A DNA stretch of 64,000 nt from Bifidobacterium sp. N4G05 (GCF_002742445.1 NZ_NJNQ01000004.1:186001-250000), one strand, 5' to 3'; positions 49,762 to 60,224 are shown, counted from the stretch's first letter. The notes: a model not told the origin generated them from the sequence alone. Numbers and translations are program-made.

Positions 49762-51392
49762 GCTGCATGACCTCCAATCTGCCGGTTGCGCTGTTGACCT
49801 GTGGCATCAGCGAACATGTCCATCCCTTTAATGACGGCGTTTTTGCCGAACTTGCGTTTGATGTCAAGAATCGTCTGCTGCACATGCTGTTCGGAAATCT
49901 CATCGACAACCCGCATATCGTCAGCGTAGGAAGACCGCGCGTTGTTATCGACGTTATCACTGCAATCGTTGCTATCGCTTCCATTTGAGACTTCCTGCAT
50001 ATCCGAAAACAGATCGGGCTGAACGTAATTCGCCGCAGCATTCCGCTCAGCCAGCTGTTCGACCGTTTGCAAATCAGAAGCAACCACATTCAATCGACGT
50101 ACCAACAGCCGATGATCGACGATTCTGCAGAACAATTCGTCAACCGCATCGCATATGCGCGTGGTGGATGACGTATGGTCGCCCAGACCAATCGACCCTG
50201 TAGCCGGCTTGGGCACACGCCGACCATACCTATCAAGAGTTACGGGACCGCTATATTCGGCAATGGCTCGCTCAGCCATCGCCTTCAATTCCGGAGTGCC
50301 ACACTCCCCTAGCCGCTTTGGATCAAGACTGGCGGTATCGTAACCGACCATCAACCCCATATGGTCGGCCTTCACACCTTTGGCAACCAAGTCCAAAGAC
50401 AAGGTGTCCGCCATTTCTCTCACAATCAGCCGCGCCGAGTCAAAACCGACCGCGCCCGTAAGCACCTGTCCCGAACTCATACTATGACCAGCTGGCTTAT
50501 ACGCTTTGATGTCGGCGATCGTGCAAGGTTCCCAACCCCACGCATGGTCGATAAGCAGCTCGGCGTTCACACCGAACATCTTGTACAGCAGGCCCTCGTT
50601 GTAATACTCGTCGGCACGGCCTATGGAACATCGGGCTATATCGCCCATTGTCATTAGACCTTGGGCTTCGAGCTTCTTCGCATACCCTCGTCCCACACGC
50701 CAGAAATCAGTCAACGGCCTGTGCGCCCATAACAGCCGGCGATACGACATCTCATCCAATTGCGCGATACGCACGCCATCCTTATCCGCGGGAATATGCT
50801 TGGCGACCACGTCCATAGCCACTTTCGCCAAATACATATTCGTACCGATACCGGCCGTTGCGGTGATGCCCGTCTCCCGAAGAATCTGCTGGATCATTTC
50901 ACGGGCCATATCATGCGCGCTTTTGCCGTAAGCCCGCAAATACCCGGTAACATCCATGAATACTTCATCTATCGAATAGACATGAATGTCAGCTTCGGAT
51001 ACGTACCTTAAATATATGCTGTAGATTTTCGCACTGATGTTGAGATAATGCGACATTCGCGGCTTGGCTATATACACGCCAGCAGCCAGATTCGGATCTG
51101 CTGCGAGCTCATTCGCATCATACGATTCACCTCTCAGCGTACCGCCCGGCGCTGCCGCCCGCCGTGCCGCATTGACTTCTTTAAGCTTCGCCTTGACCTC
51201 AAAAAGCCTTGCCCTGCCAGGCAATCCATACGCTTTGAGCGATGGCGACACCGCAAGACAGATGGTTTTGTCGGTACGAGATTGATCAGCCACCACCAGA
51301 TTCGTGGAAAGTGGGTCGAATCCAAGTTCCGCACATTCCGAAGACGCATAGAAGGATTTCAGATCGATAGCGATATAGGTACGTTCGGCCAT
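49758..51392 (-). CDS. Y-family DNA polymerase (UmuC/UvrX type)
   Basis: 544 residues from the ATG at 51392, which follows AAGGAG. Error-prone lesion-bypass polymerase: metal-binding Asp in IAIDLKSFYASSE (Asp10), catalytic YSIDEVFMD (Asp, Glu), helix-hairpin-helix region (GRGYAKKLEAQGLMTMGD) and little-finger domain. The C-terminal 80 residues are Ser/Asp/Asn-rich then helical, perhaps for clamp or partner binding. A perfect LexA-type box lies 126 bases upstream. The polymerase and YolD-like gene form a cassette inserted on the opposite strand between purL and purF. Confidence 0.93.
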   Translation of the reverse strand: MAERTYIAIDLKSFYASSECAELGFDPLSTNLVVADQSRTDKTICLAVSPSLKAYGLPGRARLFEVKAKLKEVNAARRAAAPGGTLRGESYDANELAADPNLAAGVYIAKPRMSHYLNISAKIYSIYLRYVSEADIHVYSIDEVFMDVTGYLRAYGKSAHDMAREMIQQILRETGITATAGIGTNMYLAKVAMDVVAKHIPADKDGVRIAQLDEMSYRRLLWAHRPLTDFWRVGRGYAKKLEAQGLMTMGDIARCSIGRADEYYNEGLLYKMFGVNAELLIDHAWGWEPCTIADIKAYKPAGHSMSSGQVLTGAVGFDSARLIVREMADTLSLDLVAKGVKADHMGLMVGYDTASLDPKRLGECGTPELKAMAERAIAEYSGPVTLDRYGRRVPKPATGSIGLGDHTSSTTRICDAVDELFCRIVDHRLLVRRLNVVASDLQTVEQLAERNAAANYVQPDLFSDMQEVSNGSDSNDCSDNVDNNARSSYADDMRVVDEISEQHVQQTILDIKRKFGKNAVIKGMDMFADATGQQRNRQIGGHAA

Positions 51393-51518
51393 CTTCAGAC
51401 TCCTTCCATGATTTGGCTCCATCTTGAAACGTCAACGAGCACTTCGCCTCGCAAAGCACCGACAAAGCATCGCCGATGCACCGCACTGTATTTTCCTGCA
51501 TTCAGCATATCAGAGAGT

Positions 51519-51534
51519 TCGAACAATTGTTCGA
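51519..51534. promoter_or_regulatory. SOS (LexA) box
   Basis: TCGAACAATTGTTCGA is a perfect 16-base palindrome fitting the actinobacterial/Bacillus LexA consensus CGAAC-N4-GTTCG. On the minus strand a TATGCT follows a short distance later, so LexA would block the polymerase promoter. It is also 120 bases before purF. Confidence 0.85.
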
Positions 51535-51581
51535 CACACCCGACATGCCAAGTGCCCCTAAGGACTCCACGAAAACCGCCA

Positions 51582-51601
51582 ATTGTAGCCTCCGGTTGGT
51601 A
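51582..51601 (+). promoter_or_regulatory. Shared purC/purF upstream element, copy 2
   Basis: ATTGTAGCCTCCGGTTGGTA, 53 bases before the purF start codon. Differs from the purC copy only at position 13. The flanking bases are unrelated, apart from an AACCG / CGGTT pair that could form a small hairpin here. Confidence 0.6.
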
Positions 51602-51654
51602 GGGTTGAACGGTAGCGAACCCCTTGTCTCCATGGTTTTGGAAGGAGCTTTGGC

Positions 51655-53169
51655 TTGTCAGCTGAACTCGAAGACATCCACGAGGAATGCGGTATTTTCG
51701 GCGTTTGGGGCCACCCGGACGCCGCCCGACTCACCTACTTCGGCTTGCACGCGTTGCAGCATCGCGGTCAGGAGGGTGCCGGCATTGTCTCCAACGATAA
51801 TGGTCATCTCATCGGTCATCGCGGAACGGGTCTGTTGACCCAGGTGTTCAGCGACGAGCGAGAAATCGAACGCCTGAAGGGAGACAGGGCGATTGGCCAC
51901 GTGCGCTACGCCACTGCCGGCTCTGGCGGCACCGACAACATTCAGCCGTTCATTTTCCGTTTCCATGATGGAGATATGGCCCTGTGCCACAACGGCAACC
52001 TCACCAACTGCCCGTCCCTGCGCCGCAAGCTGGAGGACGAAGGTGCGATCTTCCACTCCAATTCCGACACCGAAGTGCTTATGCACCTCATCCGCCGTTC
52101 CTCGAAGCGCACTTTCATGGAGAAGCTCAAGGAAGCGCTCAACACCGTTCATGGCGGCTTCGCCTATCTGATCATGACCGAGAACGCCATGATCGGCGCG
52201 CTCGATCCGAACGGCTTCCGTCCGCTCTCCCTTGGCAAGATGAAGAACGGCGCATATGTGCTCGCCTCCGAGACCTGCGCGCTCGACATCGTCGGCGCCG
52301 AGCTGGTGCGCAACATCCGCCCGGGCGAAATCGTGGTCGTGGATGACCACGGCTACAAAATCGTGCAGTACACGAACCAGACCCAACTGGCCATCTGCTC
52401 GATGGAATTCATCTACTTCGCACGCCCGGATTCCGATATTTACGGCGTGAACGTGCATTCCGCCCGCAAGCGTATGGGTGCGCGTCTGGCCCAAGAATCG
52501 CCGGTCGATGCCGATATGGTCATTGGCGTGCCGAATTCCTCGCTGTCCGCGGCCTCCGGCTATGCGGAAGAAGCCGGTCTGCCAAACGAGATGGGCCTGA
52601 TCAAGAACCAGTATGTGGCTCGAACCTTCATCCAGCCGACGCAGGAACTGCGCGAGCAAGGCGTGCGCATGAAGCTGTCCGCCGTGCGCGGCGTGGTCAA
52701 AGGCAAGCGCGTGATCGTCATCGACGATTCCATCGTGCGCGGCACCACGTCCAAGCGCATCGTGCAGCTGCTTAAGGAAGCCGGTGCCGCCGAAGTGCAT
52801 ATGCGCATCAGCTCGCCGCCGCTGAAGTATCCATGCTTCTATGGCATTGATATTTCCACCACCAAGGAACTGATCGCCGCAAAGAAGTCCGTTGAAGAAA
52901 TTCGCGATTTCATCGGCGCCGATTCCCTGGCCTTCCTTTCGCTTGACGGCTTGGTCGATTCCATTGGTCTAGGAGCGGACGCCCCGTACGGCGGTCTGTG
53001 CGTAGCCTACTTCAATGGCGACTACCCGACTGCACTCGACGATTATGAAAGTGATTTTTTGAAGTCACTCACTCCGGAAGATCGCGTGCGTCTGCCTGAA
53101 TTCGCCTTGTATAAGAGCAAGTACGAGGGCAACGAATACACCACTACTTCATCCCAAGAAGAACACTGA
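51655..53169 (+). CDS. purF: Amidophosphoribosyltransferase
   Basis: First committed enzyme of purine synthesis: PRPP and glutamine give phosphoribosylamine. 504 residues from TTG 51655 (GAAGGAG 7 bases upstream). An 11-residue lead precedes CGIFGVWG, whose Cys12 becomes the N-terminal nucleophile after processing, as in the Bacillus-type enzyme. [12 protein letters not shown] and SDTEVLMH mark the glutaminase; [16 protein letters not shown] is the PRPP-binding loop. Conserved cysteines late in the chain (CFYGID and later) would allow an Fe-S cluster. Heads purF-purM-purD. Confidence 0.97.
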   Translation: MSAELEDIHEECGIFGVWGHPDAARLTYFGLHALQHRGQEGAGIVSNDNGHLIGHRGTGLLTQVFSDEREIERLKGDRAIGHVRYATAGSGGTDNIQPFIFRFHDGDMALCHNGNLTNCPSLRRKLEDEGAIFHSNSDTEVLMHLIRRSSKRTFMEKLKEALNTVHGGFAYLIMTENAMIGALDPNGFRPLSLGKMKNGAYVLASETCALDIVGAELVRNIRPGEIVVVDDHGYKIVQYTNQTQLAICSMEFIYFARPDSDIYGVNVHSARKRMGARLAQESPVDADMVIGVPNSSLSAASGYAEEAGLPNEMGLIKNQYVARTFIQPTQELREQGVRMKLSAVRGVVKGKRVIVIDDSIVRGTTSKRIVQLLKEAGAAEVHMRISSPPLKYPCFYGIDISTTKELIAAKKSVEEIRDFIGADSLAFLSLDGLVDSIGLGADAPYGGLCVAYFNGDYPTALDDYESDFLKSLTPEDRVRLPEFALYKSKYEGNEYTTTSSQEEH

Positions 53170-53187
53170 ACCCGAGAAAGGTTTGAT

Positions 53188-54222
53188 ATGCCAAAAGCAT
53201 ATGAGGAAGCCGGCGTAAGCGTCGAAGCCGGTTACGAAGTCGTCAAGCGCATCAAGTCCCATGTGGCGCGCACCAACCGTCCGGGCGTAGTCGGCGGTAT
53301 CGGCGGCTTCGGCGGCCTGTTCGATCTGGCTTCCCTCGGATACAAGGAGCCGGTGCTGATTTCCGGCACCGATGGCGTCGGCACCAAGCTGGTCGTCGCC
53401 AAGATGGCCAACAAGCACAACACCATCGGCATTGACTGCGTGGCCATGTGCGTCAACGATATTGCCGCTCAGGGTGCGGAACCGTTGTTCTTCCTGGATT
53501 ACATCGCCTGCGGCAAGAACGATCCAGCACTGCTCGAGCAGGTTGTGGCTGGCGTTGCCGACGGCTGTGTACAGGCTGGTTCCGGTCTGATCGGTGGCGA
53601 AACCGCTGAAATGCCGGGCATGTATGACGAAGACGAGTATGATCTGGCTGGTTTCGCGGTCGGTGTTGCCGAGAAGTCCGCAATCGTGGACGGCTCCACC
53701 ATCGCTGAAGGTGATGTGCTCATTGGTCTGCCGTCCACCGGCGTGCATTCCAATGGCTTCTCTCTGGTGCGCAAGGCCCTGTTCGAGAAGGCCGGCTACA
53801 CGGTCGACACCGTGCTTGACGAACTCGATGGCGAAAAGCTCGGCGATGTGCTCCTTACCCCGACGAAGATCTATGTGAAGGCTCTGTCCCCGCTGTTCAA
53901 GGCCGGCGTGGTCAAGGGCGTCGCCCATATCACCGGCGGCGGCTTCATCGAAAACATTCCGCGTATGATTCCGGACGGCTTGGCTGCACACATCAATCTC
54001 GGCTCTTGGCCGGTGCTGCCGATTTTCGACGTGCTCGAAAAGGCCGGCGAAATCGATCATATGGAAATGTTCAACATCTTCAATATGGGTATTGGCATGG
54101 TGCTGGCAGTCAACGCCGAAGATGCTGATAAGACCATGGAATTGCTCAAGTCCAATGGCGAAGCCGGTTATGTGCTCGGCAATATCGTCAAGAAGACCGA
54201 TAGCGACGTCGAACTGCAGTAA
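53188..54222 (+). CDS. purM: AIR synthetase
   Basis: Closes FGAM to AIR with ATP. 344 residues, standard. Landmarks: [24 protein letters not shown] (nucleotide site), [31 protein letters not shown] and [24 protein letters not shown] precedes the ATG, 18 bases after purF, so the two are co-transcribed. The C-terminal residues ([10 protein letters not shown]) match the family end. Confidence 0.97.
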   Translation: MPKAYEEAGVSVEAGYEVVKRIKSHVARTNRPGVVGGIGGFGGLFDLASLGYKEPVLISGTDGVGTKLVVAKMANKHNTIGIDCVAMCVNDIAAQGAEPLFFLDYIACGKNDPALLEQVVAGVADGCVQAGSGLIGGETAEMPGMYDEDEYDLAGFAVGVAEKSAIVDGSTIAEGDVLIGLPSTGVHSNGFSLVRKALFEKAGYTVDTVLDELDGEKLGDVLLTPTKIYVKALSPLFKAGVVKGVAHITGGGFIENIPRMIPDGLAAHINLGSWPVLPIFDVLEKAGEIDHMEMFNIFNMGIGMVLAVNAEDADKTMELLKSNGEAGYVLGNIVKKTDSDVELQ

Positions 54223-54234
54223 ATACATATACGG

Positions 54235-54262
54235 GGGTGAGCCATAACGGCCACCCTCTTTT
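54235..54262 (+). terminator. Hairpin between purM and purD
   Basis: GGGTG-GCC / GGC-CACCC (54235-54243, 54249-54256) with loop ATAAC, then TCTTTTA. It may lower purD transcription relative to purF and purM. Confidence 0.75.
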
Positions 54263-54321
54263 ATTTCCAAAGACTTTCCTGAACATAGGATTTTCCCAGA
54301 AGGGACATAACAGGAGGAAAC

Positions 54322-55581
54322 ATGAAGGTTCTGGTCATTGGTTCCGGTGCACGCGAGCATGCCATCGCTCATGCGCTTATGCGTGGCGGCAGCGTCAGCG
54401 AAGTCACAGTGGCTCCGGGCAATCCAGGTATGGAGCTTGACGGCATCCGCATCACGCAGATCAACCCGTCCAATCATGCCGCGCTGATTGATTTCGTAAA
54501 GAACAACGGCTATGACTGGGTGTTCGTCGGTCCGGAAGTGCCGCTTATCGAGGGTATCGTTGACGATTTCGCTCAAGCTGGCATCAAGGCGTTCGGTCCG
54601 AGCAAGGCCGCCGCACAGATCGAGGGGTCCAAGGATTTCGCCAAGCAGCTGATGGAGCGTCACAGCATTCCGACCGCAAAGTATCAGACGTTCGGCGATT
54701 TGGAGCGTTCCACGACTTATGTTCGTGAGCATGGCGCTCCGATTGTGATCAAGGCTGACGGTTTGGCCGCCGGCAAGGGCGTGACCGTTGCCATGGATGA
54801 GGAAACCGCCATCGCCGCTCTTGAAGACATTTTCGTCGATCATCGTTTCGGCAACGCCGGTGCAAAGGTTGTTATCGAGGACTTCCTGGAGGGTCAGGAG
54901 TTCTCGCTGATGAGCTTTGTGAACGGCACTGATTTCTGGCCGATGCCGATTTCGCAGGATCATAAGCGCGCATATGATGGCGACAAGGGTCCGAACACCG
55001 GTGGCATGGGTGCGTACAGCCCGGTTCCGCAGATCGGTCAGGATGTGGTTGATACCGCTATTGAAACCATTGTAAAGCCGACCGTTCAGGCTATGGCTGA
55101 TGAGGGAACGCCGTTCACTGGCATTCTGTACGCTGGCTTGATTGCCACCGCTGACGGTCCGAAGGTCATCGAGTTCAATGCTCGTTTTGGCGATCCGGAA
55201 ACGGAAGTCGTGCTGCCGAAGCTCACGTCTGATCTTGGCGCTGGCATCAGCGCTCTGCTCAATGGCGAGACTCCGGAATTCACTTGGGATAACGACAATG
55301 CCACGCTTGGTGTGGTGCTCGCCGCCGACGGCTATCCTGTCGATGTGATCAAGGGCGCTGCGATTCCTGAGATTCCAGTCGACGAGGATTCCCACGTGTA
55401 TTACGCTGGCGTGGCTCGTAGCGAAGAAGGCCTGATCGCCAATTCCGGTCGCGTGCTGCTGGTCGAAACTTCTGCCGCTGATATCAAGACCGCTCAAGAC
55501 AAGGTGTATGCGATTATCGACAAGCTCGACACCAAGGGCATGTTCTACCGTCACGACATTGGCACCAAGGCATTGCAGTAG
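54322..55581 (+). CDS. purD: GAR synthetase
   Basis: Adds glycine to phosphoribosylamine. 419 residues, standard. ATP-grasp enzyme with KVLVIGSGAREHAIAHAL at the start, the ATP loop IVIKADGLAAGKGVTVA, the metal residues in VIEFNARFGDPETEVVLP, and the C-terminal ADGYP..Y domain. AGGAGG lies 5 bases before the ATG. Last gene of the purF set, ending in a strong terminator. Confidence 0.97.
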   Translation: MKVLVIGSGAREHAIAHALMRGGSVSEVTVAPGNPGMELDGIRITQINPSNHAALIDFVKNNGYDWVFVGPEVPLIEGIVDDFAQAGIKAFGPSKAAAQIEGSKDFAKQLMERHSIPTAKYQTFGDLERSTTYVREHGAPIVIKADGLAAGKGVTVAMDEETAIAALEDIFVDHRFGNAGAKVVIEDFLEGQEFSLMSFVNGTDFWPMPISQDHKRAYDGDKGPNTGGMGAYSPVPQIGQDVVDTAIETIVKPTVQAMADEGTPFTGILYAGLIATADGPKVIEFNARFGDPETEVVLPKLTSDLGAGISALLNGETPEFTWDNDNATLGVVLAADGYPVDVIKGAAIPEIPVDEDSHVYYAGVARSEEGLIANSGRVLLVETSAADIKTAQDKVYAIIDKLDTKGMFYRHDIGTKALQ

Positions 55582-55620
55582 TACAGCAAGCGCAATATAA
55601 ACGCGCAATCAATTGCCAAT

Positions 55621-55659
55621 CAAAGAAGACCTGTGCCCAATCAGCACAGGTCTTCTTTG
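55621..55659 (+). terminator. 16-bp terminator after purD
   Basis: CAAAGAAGACCTGTGC (55621-55636) pairs exactly with GCACAGGTCTTCTTTG (55644-55659) with a 7-base loop. T-rich bases are within the right arm. Confidence 0.88.
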
Positions 55660-55762
55660 TATTATTATTATTGGCAATCCCACAAATCATCAATTATTTA
55701 TAATTGACAGTTATTTAGATTATGCTCGAATATTTGATAGCATTCACACGTACTGCCAAATA

Positions 55763-57838
55763 TCACGGCAAATCCATGAAATCCGTATCTTTCAGATAAT
55801 TCTTTCCTGTCGTAATATCGTATTGAATAAGCTGATAGTCAGCCAGCAGCTGCTTGGTTTCCGTATCGAAATCGCTTTCAGCCATGGGATTGCCGTCAGC
55901 ATCAAGATAAATGTTCTGGCCTTCAGGAATACGGTCCCATCCCTGGATATTGTTGACGACAGGTGGCTCCATGGCGGAGATCTTCTCATGCATTTGGGTG
56001 AGGAACGCCAGATATGGGGACACCTTGGCGTTCATATGCTCGGCAGCTTGCGCCACGAAGAAGTTCGGCGACGAATAGTCGGCATTGTCGATCTCGTTGC
56101 CTTGCGAGCTGGACGCCTTGTTGGACCAGATGAAATAATCCGTCAGATGCAAGGCAAGCGAATTGTTGTCGTCTTCGGAAGCGGACGAATAAATGCCCGG
56201 CAGATGATCACCGTAGAACACCACGGTGATCGGCTTGTCGATGGCGTCGAGCTTGTCAAGGAAGTCGGCGGTCGCCTCGTCGGTCAGAGCCACACCTTTC
56301 TGATAGGTTTCGATGGACTCCTTCTCATCGTCCTCCAAAGGAGTGTCCGTGGTGGATTCAGCCTTGAAATCGTTGTTCTTATACCAATCGTGGTATGGCA
56401 TGTGGTTCTGCATGGTGATGACCTGCAGGAACTGGTTGCCGTCGGTTTTCTCAACCTCTTCAATGGTGCTCTTATACGTGGCCTCATCCGACACATACGG
56501 CGAATCGTCGATCTTGTCTTGATGCGAGATGACGTCCGGACCGGTCAACGTATAGAAGTGCGAGAATCCAAACTTCTTATAGTTGGTGGCACGCGAATAC
56601 ATGGACGATTCATACGGATGAAGTCCGATGGAATTCTTCGCCGCACCCCACAGCTGGTTGATGGTCGGCGTCCAATGCTCGCTCGGCACGAGCTGCTGGT
56701 ACGGACTGGTAAGCGACGAATCGAAATTCGCCATGCTCAAACCGGTCAATCCCATATATTCAAGATTGGCGGTTCCGCCACCATATCCGGACGAAAGCAT
56801 CAAACCGGAAGTCGTGTCCTCTTTGATGGAGCGGATGTTGGGCATGGAATCCTTGTTGACCTTCAATCCCGGCACGCGAGACGGGTCGGAGAACGATTCA
56901 GACAACACATAGATCACTGTGCTGTCGGTCATATTTTCGGTACGCGATGCGTTGATTTTCTTCGCGGCTTTCTCGTAGCGTGCCGCGACTTCCTGCATGG
57001 TCTCTTCGGAATAGTTGTCGGGCTTCACCATGGCTTTCGGATTAAGTTGCCTGGTGAACGCGACCAGCGGACCATTGCGTTGCGCATCGTAGACGGAATC
57101 CCACATGGAAGGCATATCGCCCATTACGGAAGAAAAGTTTTTCGCCCAAGATCCAACGGTGCTCACCTGCATGGAATACAGTGTGAAGAACGTTCCCGGC
57201 ACGATGATCAGCAGCAGTCGAACAATCGCATTCAACGAACACGACTGCTTGTCGTCCCCACGAAACAGCTTGCCATGACGTCCATCGCGGTGATTCAAAA
57301 ATACGAACAACGCAATAAAACAGGCAAAAATTCCAACCGCAAGCAAAATCGCCCAATGCGCTCCGGCCGGCATGAAGCTCATGAGATTGCCAGCGTCGGC
57401 TTTCAGGAAGTTCAAGTCACTGGGCAGAATCGCCTCATATCGTATGGATACTTTGAAATGTTCAATCACCGCGATAATGAACGTCACCGCCAAAAATATG
57501 GGAGTGGCAATCCAGAAACGGTTGATGAGCATGAGCAATATCACATAGAGCACGCCCCACAGAATCAGGTTGAGCACGGCCACAAAGTTGAGACTGGTGA
57601 ACATTTTGGTGACGAAGCCCCAACCAGTCAGCCACATGTTGTTCGATAGCTTGACGCGTGTGGTGACTTGGCTAACGCCGATCTGCAGTGCGGCCACGCC
57701 GATGGCATCGAACACCACAAACAGTACGCCATACAACCACCCAGGGAATTCCTTACGTTCCTTGGCGGGTGCATTTGGATCAATCGTCGAAATCCTCAGT
57801 TCCTCAATCGTCTCGTTATTCACGGATTCGTTCGTCAA
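55763..57838 (-). CDS. LTA-synthase-like membrane sulfatase-fold enzyme
   Basis: 691 residues from TTG 57838 (GGAGAG upstream). Five or so membrane helices lie between residues 34 and 222, followed by an extracellular alkaline-phosphatase-fold domain: metal Glu314 in VLSESFSDP, the nucleophile Thr356 in GYGGGTANLEYMG, and a metal His in VFYGDHLPG. This is the plan of LtaS-type enzymes that polymerise glycerol phosphate from phosphatidylglycerol, or add it to glycans. Bifidobacteria carry glycerol-phosphate lipoteichoic acid, so LTA synthesis is the likely role. Confidence 0.9.
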   Translation of the reverse strand: MTNESVNNETIEELRISTIDPNAPAKERKEFPGWLYGVLFVVFDAIGVAALQIGVSQVTTRVKLSNNMWLTGWGFVTKMFTSLNFVAVLNLILWGVLYVILLMLINRFWIATPIFLAVTFIIAVIEHFKVSIRYEAILPSDLNFLKADAGNLMSFMPAGAHWAILLAVGIFACFIALFVFLNHRDGRHGKLFRGDDKQSCSLNAIVRLLLIIVPGTFFTLYSMQVSTVGSWAKNFSSVMGDMPSMWDSVYDAQRNGPLVAFTRQLNPKAMVKPDNYSEETMQEVAARYEKAAKKINASRTENMTDSTVIYVLSESFSDPSRVPGLKVNKDSMPNIRSIKEDTTSGLMLSSGYGGGTANLEYMGLTGLSMANFDSSLTSPYQQLVPSEHWTPTINQLWGAAKNSIGLHPYESSMYSRATNYKKFGFSHFYTLTGPDVISHQDKIDDSPYVSDEATYKSTIEEVEKTDGNQFLQVITMQNHMPYHDWYKNNDFKAESTTDTPLEDDEKESIETYQKGVALTDEATADFLDKLDAIDKPITVVFYGDHLPGIYSSASEDDNNSLALHLTDYFIWSNKASSSQGNEIDNADYSSPNFFVAQAAEHMNAKVSPYLAFLTQMHEKISAMEPPVVNNIQGWDRIPEGQNIYLDADGNPMAESDFDTETKQLLADYQLIQYDITTGKNYLKDTDFMDLP

Positions 57839-58092
57839 GTGCGTCTCTCCACTCGTAACGTGTCAGTTCACTTCGTTTCCCGCCTTACGGCGACACTAAG
57901 GCACCATTTTCGTGGCTATATCTGACAAAAAGATATAATGATCGATTTCATCCACAGTTTCTTCTGATTTTCTTATGGATATACCGATGAAATCGCAAAA
58001 ACATAATGGGGGTACAGGCAGTTTGGATGGCGATATCTCATTTCACATGATTTCGCCATTCGCATACATTCTCACTACGATTGCTGGAATTG

Positions 58093-58494
58093 CTACCGCA
58101 CCTTGTTCTGGCAGTCGGAGCAGAGCCCGAACACTTCCAGCGTATGCCGTTCGATGGTAAAACCATATTTTGCGCTGATGCCACGTAGCCATGTTTCGGA
58201 TGGTGATTCGATTTCCACGGTTTTGCCGCAGTTCGTGCATACGAGATGATGGTGATGTCCATCATCGCCGCACAGACGAAACAGCTGCTGACCTTCCAAA
58301 CGCACGGTGTCGGCCTCCCCAGCCTCAGCCAGCGCGTTCAACTGACGATATACGGTGGCGAGTCCCACTTTCACGCCTTCGTCTTCCAGCTTGCGATGCA
58401 AATCCTGTGCGGAAATGAATTCATCACTCGCCTTCAGAGCATCATGAATCAGTTCTTTTTGCTTGGTATTGCGCTCCACGCGTCCGTCTGCCAA
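58093..58494 (-). CDS. Fur-family metal-responsive repressor
   Basis: 133 residues from TTG 58494 (AAGGA 6 bases upstream). Winged-helix DNA-binding half with GLATVYRQLNALAEAGEAD as recognition region, then the metal-binding half with HHHHLVC. Two C-x2-C pairs (Cys86/Cys89, Cys125/Cys128) make the structural zinc site. It could be Fur, Zur or PerR: the PerR oxidation residues cannot be judged by eye, and the metal sensed is uncertain. It is the only regulatory protein seen in this half of the window. Confidence 0.92.
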   Translation of the reverse strand: MADGRVERNTKQKELIHDALKASDEFISAQDLHRKLEDEGVKVGLATVYRQLNALAEAGEADTVRLEGQQLFRLCGDDGHHHHLVCTNCGKTVEIESPSETWLRGISAKYGFTIERHTLEVFGLCSDCQNKVR

Positions 58495-58515
58495 TCTACG
58501 TCCATCCTTGATGAA

Positions 58516-58558
58516 TTCGCGCGCCGACCAATCCTTGAAGGAAAGGCCGGCGCGCGAA
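58516..58558 (-). terminator. 11-bp hairpin between purK and the Fur-family gene
   Basis: TTCGCGCGCCG (58516-58526) pairs exactly with CGGCGCGCGAA (58548-58558). No T-run follows on the minus strand, so it may be a weak stop, allowing some read-through from purEK into the regulator. Confidence 0.55.
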
Positions 58559-58573
58559 ACCTACCGTCTAGGT

Positions 58574-59743
58574 TTATTTCAAATCATCCCAGCAGCCGGT
58601 CTGTTCAAGATCGGCCACGGTCTGCTTAGTGTCGTTGGTCAGCACGGTAATATGACCCATCTTGCGGTCATGGCGCACTTCGGCCTTGCAATAGTCATGC
58701 ATGCTCCATTCCGGATGCTCGGCAATCAGCGCACGGGTCGGTGCCACATGCTGGCCGAGCACATTGACCATAACGGCCGGCTTGAGCAGTTCAGGCTGTT
58801 CGAGCGGCCAACCCGCGATGCCTCGGATATGCGCATCGAACTGGTCGAACGAGCATGCCTCGATGGTGTAATGGCCGGAATTATGCGGGCGAGGCGCAAG
58901 CTCGTTGACGATGACCCGCTCATCCTTGGTGACGAACAGTTCGATGGCGAGAATGCCCGCCAATTCGAAGCCCTGCGCCAAGCGCAACGCGAGTTCGTGC
59001 GCCTCCTTCGCCACAGCTTCGCTGACTTCGGCAGGAGCGATGGTCATATGCAGGATATTGTTGCGATGCTCGTTACGCACGATCGGGAAGGTCACGTAAT
59101 CCTTGCCGTTGCCCGCAACGAGAATGCTTGCTTCGAATGCAAAGTCGACGAAGCCTTCGAGAATGCTTGGCGGGAATCCGCCACCGCGATCGGCACGGGC
59201 ACGCACCTTTTCAAGATCGGCGTCCGACTTGAGCACTGTCTGTCCATGTCCGTCATAGCCGCCGGAACGGGTTTTAAGCACCGCAGGATAGTGGATTTCG
59301 TCAAGCGCCGCGTCGAGTTCCTCAACACTGTTGACGGCCTTCCACGGTGCGGTTGGCGTGCCATGGTCGTTGATGAACTGCTTTTCGTTGACACGGTCCT
59401 GCGTGACGCGCAGCAGATCGGTGCCCTGCGGAGCCGCCGCAAGGGAACGCACCTGGTCGATCGCGTCCGCGTCCACATTTTCGAATTCGTACGTGAGTAC
59501 GTCGGATTTTTCGGCCAGTTCACGGATTGCGGTGATGTCGTCATATTCGGCAGTGACCTGGAAATCAGCCACCTGCGCGGTCGGGCAGTCCGGAGTCGGG
59601 TCGAGAACTCCGATGCGGAAGCCCATATAGCGGGCAGACAACGCCATCATACGGCCAAGCTGACCACCACCGATAATGCCGATGGTAGCGCCCGGCATCA
59701 GCCTTTCAACACGGCCGTTGGTTTCCTCAGACAAGCTGGGCAT
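58574..59743 (-). CDS. purK: N5-CAIR synthetase
   Basis: ATP- and bicarbonate-dependent conversion of AIR to N5-CAIR. 389 residues. ATP-grasp: [19 protein letters not shown] at the start, [17 protein letters not shown] (ATP loop), [15 protein letters not shown] and [19 protein letters not shown]. It overlaps the end of purE by 17 bases. The first 15 residues (before MPGATIG) are extra, and a start at the Met of MPGAT would also make a complete protein. Confidence 0.95.
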   Translation of the reverse strand: MPSLSEETNGRVERLMPGATIGIIGGGQLGRMMALSARYMGFRIGVLDPTPDCPTAQVADFQVTAEYDDITAIRELAEKSDVLTYEFENVDADAIDQVRSLAAAPQGTDLLRVTQDRVNEKQFINDHGTPTAPWKAVNSVEELDAALDEIHYPAVLKTRSGGYDGHGQTVLKSDADLEKVRARADRGGGFPPSILEGFVDFAFEASILVAGNGKDYVTFPIVRNEHRNNILHMTIAPAEVSEAVAKEAHELALRLAQGFELAGILAIELFVTKDERVIVNELAPRPHNSGHYTIEACSFDQFDAHIRGIAGWPLEQPELLKPAVMVNVLGQHVAPTRALIAEHPEWSMHDYCKAEVRHDRKMGHITVLTNDTKQTVADLEQTGCWDDLK

Positions 59744-60224
59744 TGGATTCAGCCACCTTTTCCTTCAGTGAGTCACGGTATTCCTGCAGGGCATTGGCCA
59801 GACGCTCATCGGTGGTGCTTAGAATGCTCACAGCCAAAAGGCCCGCGTTTGTGGCACCGGAATTGCCGACCGCAGTGGTGGCGACCGGAATGCCGCCCGG
59901 CATCTGCACGATGGACAACAGCGAATCCCAGCCGGACAACGCATGGGAACGCACCGGCACGCCGATGACCGGCAGGGTGGTCTGGGCCGCCACCATGCCC
60001 GGCAGGTGTGCCGCGCCGCCAGCGCCGGCGATGATGACCTTCAGGCCGTTGGCACGGGCATTATGCGCGAACTCACCCATCAATTCCGGGGTGCGGTGCG
60101 CGGAAATCACCTGCTTCATGTACGGCACTTCGAACTGGTCAAGCATCTCGCAGGCGTGCTTCATGGTTTCCCAATCGCTCGCCGACCCCATGATCACTGC
60201 GACTTCAGGCTTGTTGTCTGCCAT
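59727..60224 (-). CDS. purE: N5-CAIR mutase
   Basis: Moves the carboxyl of N5-CAIR to give CAIR. 165 residues from ATG 60224, which follows GGAGG. Class I PurE landmarks: [28 protein letters not shown] with the catalytic His, [18 protein letters not shown], and PVGVPV-type loop ([20 protein letters not shown]). Partner of purK. The pair is on the opposite strand and 4 kb away from purD. Confidence 0.97.
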   Translation of the reverse strand: MADNKPEVAVIMGSASDWETMKHACEMLDQFEVPYMKQVISAHRTPELMGEFAHNARANGLKVIIAGAGGAAHLPGMVAAQTTLPVIGVPVRSHALSGWDSLLSIVQMPGGIPVATTAVGNSGATNAGLLAVSILSTTDERLANALQEYRDSLKEKVAESNAQLV

